From assembly GCA_013399855.1 (NCBI GenBank), contig VXAY01001101.1, positions 801,268 to 865,267 on the forward strand: DNA of 64,000 nucleotides, given 5' to 3'. The notes beneath the pieces are model-generated. The model saw only the letters and a program-made list of their open reading frames with translations. It was not told where the DNA came from and ran no database searches. Shown here in pieces: positions 62,174 to 64,000 of this stretch. Position numbers and translations under genes: made by a program. This DNA is from Oxyruncus cristatus. Lineage: Eukaryota > Chordata > Aves > Passeriformes > Cotingidae. Position 1 is the first letter of the stretch. Every line of letters begins with the position of its first letter.

Positions 62174-64000
62174 CCATGCAGTGAACTTCATATGAAAATA
62201 TTTTTGCATCTCTCAGAATCACTGTATGTGTGACAAACTGAAGATGAATAGGAAGATAAATCTGGTATTATAACCTACACTTAAATGTAGGAACAACACA
62301 CCAGTGTTTCAAGTCTAAAATAGTCCGTATTATTAAGGGAGGTTGTTTTTCATATGTGAGACTTGAATCCACTCAAAGCTGCTCTGTTTCCTAATCTCAT
62401 TTACAGAAGTGTTTCTCATCATGTATAAACTGTGAAAAGACAGCTGGAAAAAAAAAAGTTGTGTTGATTAGAAGGGACATTTCTGAAACACTGTCAGTTG
62501 AAACTTCCCTCTCTGAAATTCAAATCTTCTTCCATAACCAGCTCTATTTGTCCACTGTAGCACTATCATAATCAGTGGAAACTTTCCTCTTGACTCCAGT
62601 GAACAGAAGATCAAGACCTACAAGTGACTACAAGAGCAGCTCTTTGTCTCCTTAATAGTGGTTTAAAAAACATTTGAAATATATCACTGCTGCTTTAATC
62701 ATTTTCACATTGTACTCCTTTACTTTTCTCAAAATTAGGAAAAATTCTAGTAATGTTTTACAATGGAAATCAAAACTGCTTTGATTTTGAGGGCTTAATG
62801 AAAATGGGTTAGGCGCATCATTAGGTATTTTTTAGAAATTTATAAGATCAGTTGTTCTCTGTTTAATTCCAATGTACTTTTGATTGTTAAAACAGTATTA
62901 GAACAGCATTGAAACATGTATTTTATGTAGCCTTGACATGGTTTCAGGTCACAGATGTCACTATGAGTCTGGCTGCTGATGCAGGAGACTCAAATATAAG
63001 AGTTTTAGTTATCAATAAAAATGAGAGACAACACATGACAAAGAACAATAGTTAATTCTGGGCCACAGTAAGGAGAGAAATGCTGTCTCCCCAGTGCCTG
63101 GTGATTTTTGGAGACATATTCCCTGTGTCAGGACGGCCCTGCTAATGACAGCTCACCGGAACAGACAGTGAACTTGTCTTGGATCCTGTGGACATTATCA
63201 CTCTAACCAATGTAACAGCTCATACAACCGCACAGCACAAACAAAGCCACCTCCTTGCCCACAAACCTTTCATATTACTTGTTTCTTTCCTCTGTCAGAG
63301 TTTGTCCCCTGCTTATCCAGACCGCAGAAACTGGCTGAGTTCCCTTCTGTTTGTTTTGCATCCCCAAACAAGTGTATATGGGAGAAGGTATCACTTTAGT
63401 ATTTATTGACTGATCCTTCTGTCAACTAGGCAGTGAGTCACCAATGGAATGAAGCTGAGGCTAGCAACAGCCAGACAGAGCCACAGATGAGTGACCAGCA
63501 TGCCTCAGAGCAAAATATGCAGCATATACATTATAAACATCCATGAAGTGATTTTTTTTGTCTGTGAGTAATCCACAGGGGTTTTTCAGATGACAGGAAC
63601 AGCACAAGCCATGATTTAGGTGCCCCCGTACTAATGGAAGGAAAGGAAAGCAACAGACCCTGAGTGAGGCATGGACTGGGGCAGATGCTGTTACACATGA
63701 TCCTCCACCAGCAAAGAAAAGCTGAATCTTCTCTCCCTGATCTAAAGTAGAATGAGCTTTCTAAAACCTCCTGAGGGGTGAAGAGCTGCCCATTATGCTC
63801 CTCTGTTAGGGCAGGAGGAGCCCGGGTACCAGGGCTGCACACCACGAAAAGTCACCACAGTGAGACAAATCTCTGCTTTGAGGGGAAAGAAGCACTAACC
63901 AAGTGAGTACTTATGCCTAAAGGGCAAGAAGCCTTCAACACTCTGCATTTCCAACTGCTGTTTAGACAGCTGAATACAGAGGATGAAAAGCCAAATAAAT
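62174..64000. other. Non-coding stretch, no gene seen
   Basis: The longest frame is 104 codons (minus 63,531-63,845) with no recognised motif. No repeats are identified. Confidence 0.65.

Noticed and set aside
1..64000. tRNA, rRNA, CRISPR array or microRNA precursor
   Set aside because: No cloverleaf boxes, no spaced direct repeats and no stem long enough for a microRNA precursor were seen by eye. A covariance-model scan would be the decisive test.

Overview
The window looks like nuclear DNA of an amniote, most likely a bird. The clearest evidence is a decayed CR1 non-LTR retrotransposon on the minus strand at about 42,795-43,505. CR1 is the main interspersed repeat of birds and is also found in turtles and crocodilians. 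Apart from it, interspersed repeats are sparse, no mammalian-type SINE or L1 is visible, and the sequence is AT-rich and CpG-poor. Several T/G-rich or C/A-rich low-complexity tracts look like those common in songbird genomes, but this hint is weak.

I find no protein-coding gene, rRNA, tRNA or CRISPR array that I can support. The only reading frame whose product I recognise is the 137-codon CR1 fragment. All other open frames of 60-164 codons lack a recognisable domain. Many have an equally open frame on the opposite strand, and they fit what chance gives in 64 kb of such sequence. The window is best read as intergenic or deep-intronic DNA.

Layout: 1-4,500 is plain AT-rich sequence. A dyad-rich block lies at 4,589-4,667. 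The stretch to 12,400 is plain, with a purine-rich tract near 7,560-7,990. An old repeat relic (12,400-12,466) and a striking CpG cluster (12,965-13,062) follow. 17,000-22,800 holds one old repeat relic and an open-frame block near 18,019-18,468. 22,820-24,260 has a C/A-rich simple repeat, a bidirectionally open block with splice-like signals, and a GC-rich CpG-poor patch with palindromes. 26,550-29,155 has three further old repeat relics and a TA microsatellite. 30,467-30,505 is a poly-A run containing the only ambiguous base that I found. 40,250-42,070 is unusually rich in open frames on both strands and might be a decayed gene. 42,795-43,505 is the CR1 relic. 44,150-44,290 has CpGs and a near-perfect RFX X-box. 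48,533-48,620 is a CTTT repeat running into 65 T. 55,314-55,520 looks like an enhancer-type block. 62,048-62,173 is a diverged tandem repeat of about 59 bp.

No genes can be shown to work together here. If the window has a function, it is more likely regulatory. Those calls are inference, because conservation cannot be measured from one sequence.
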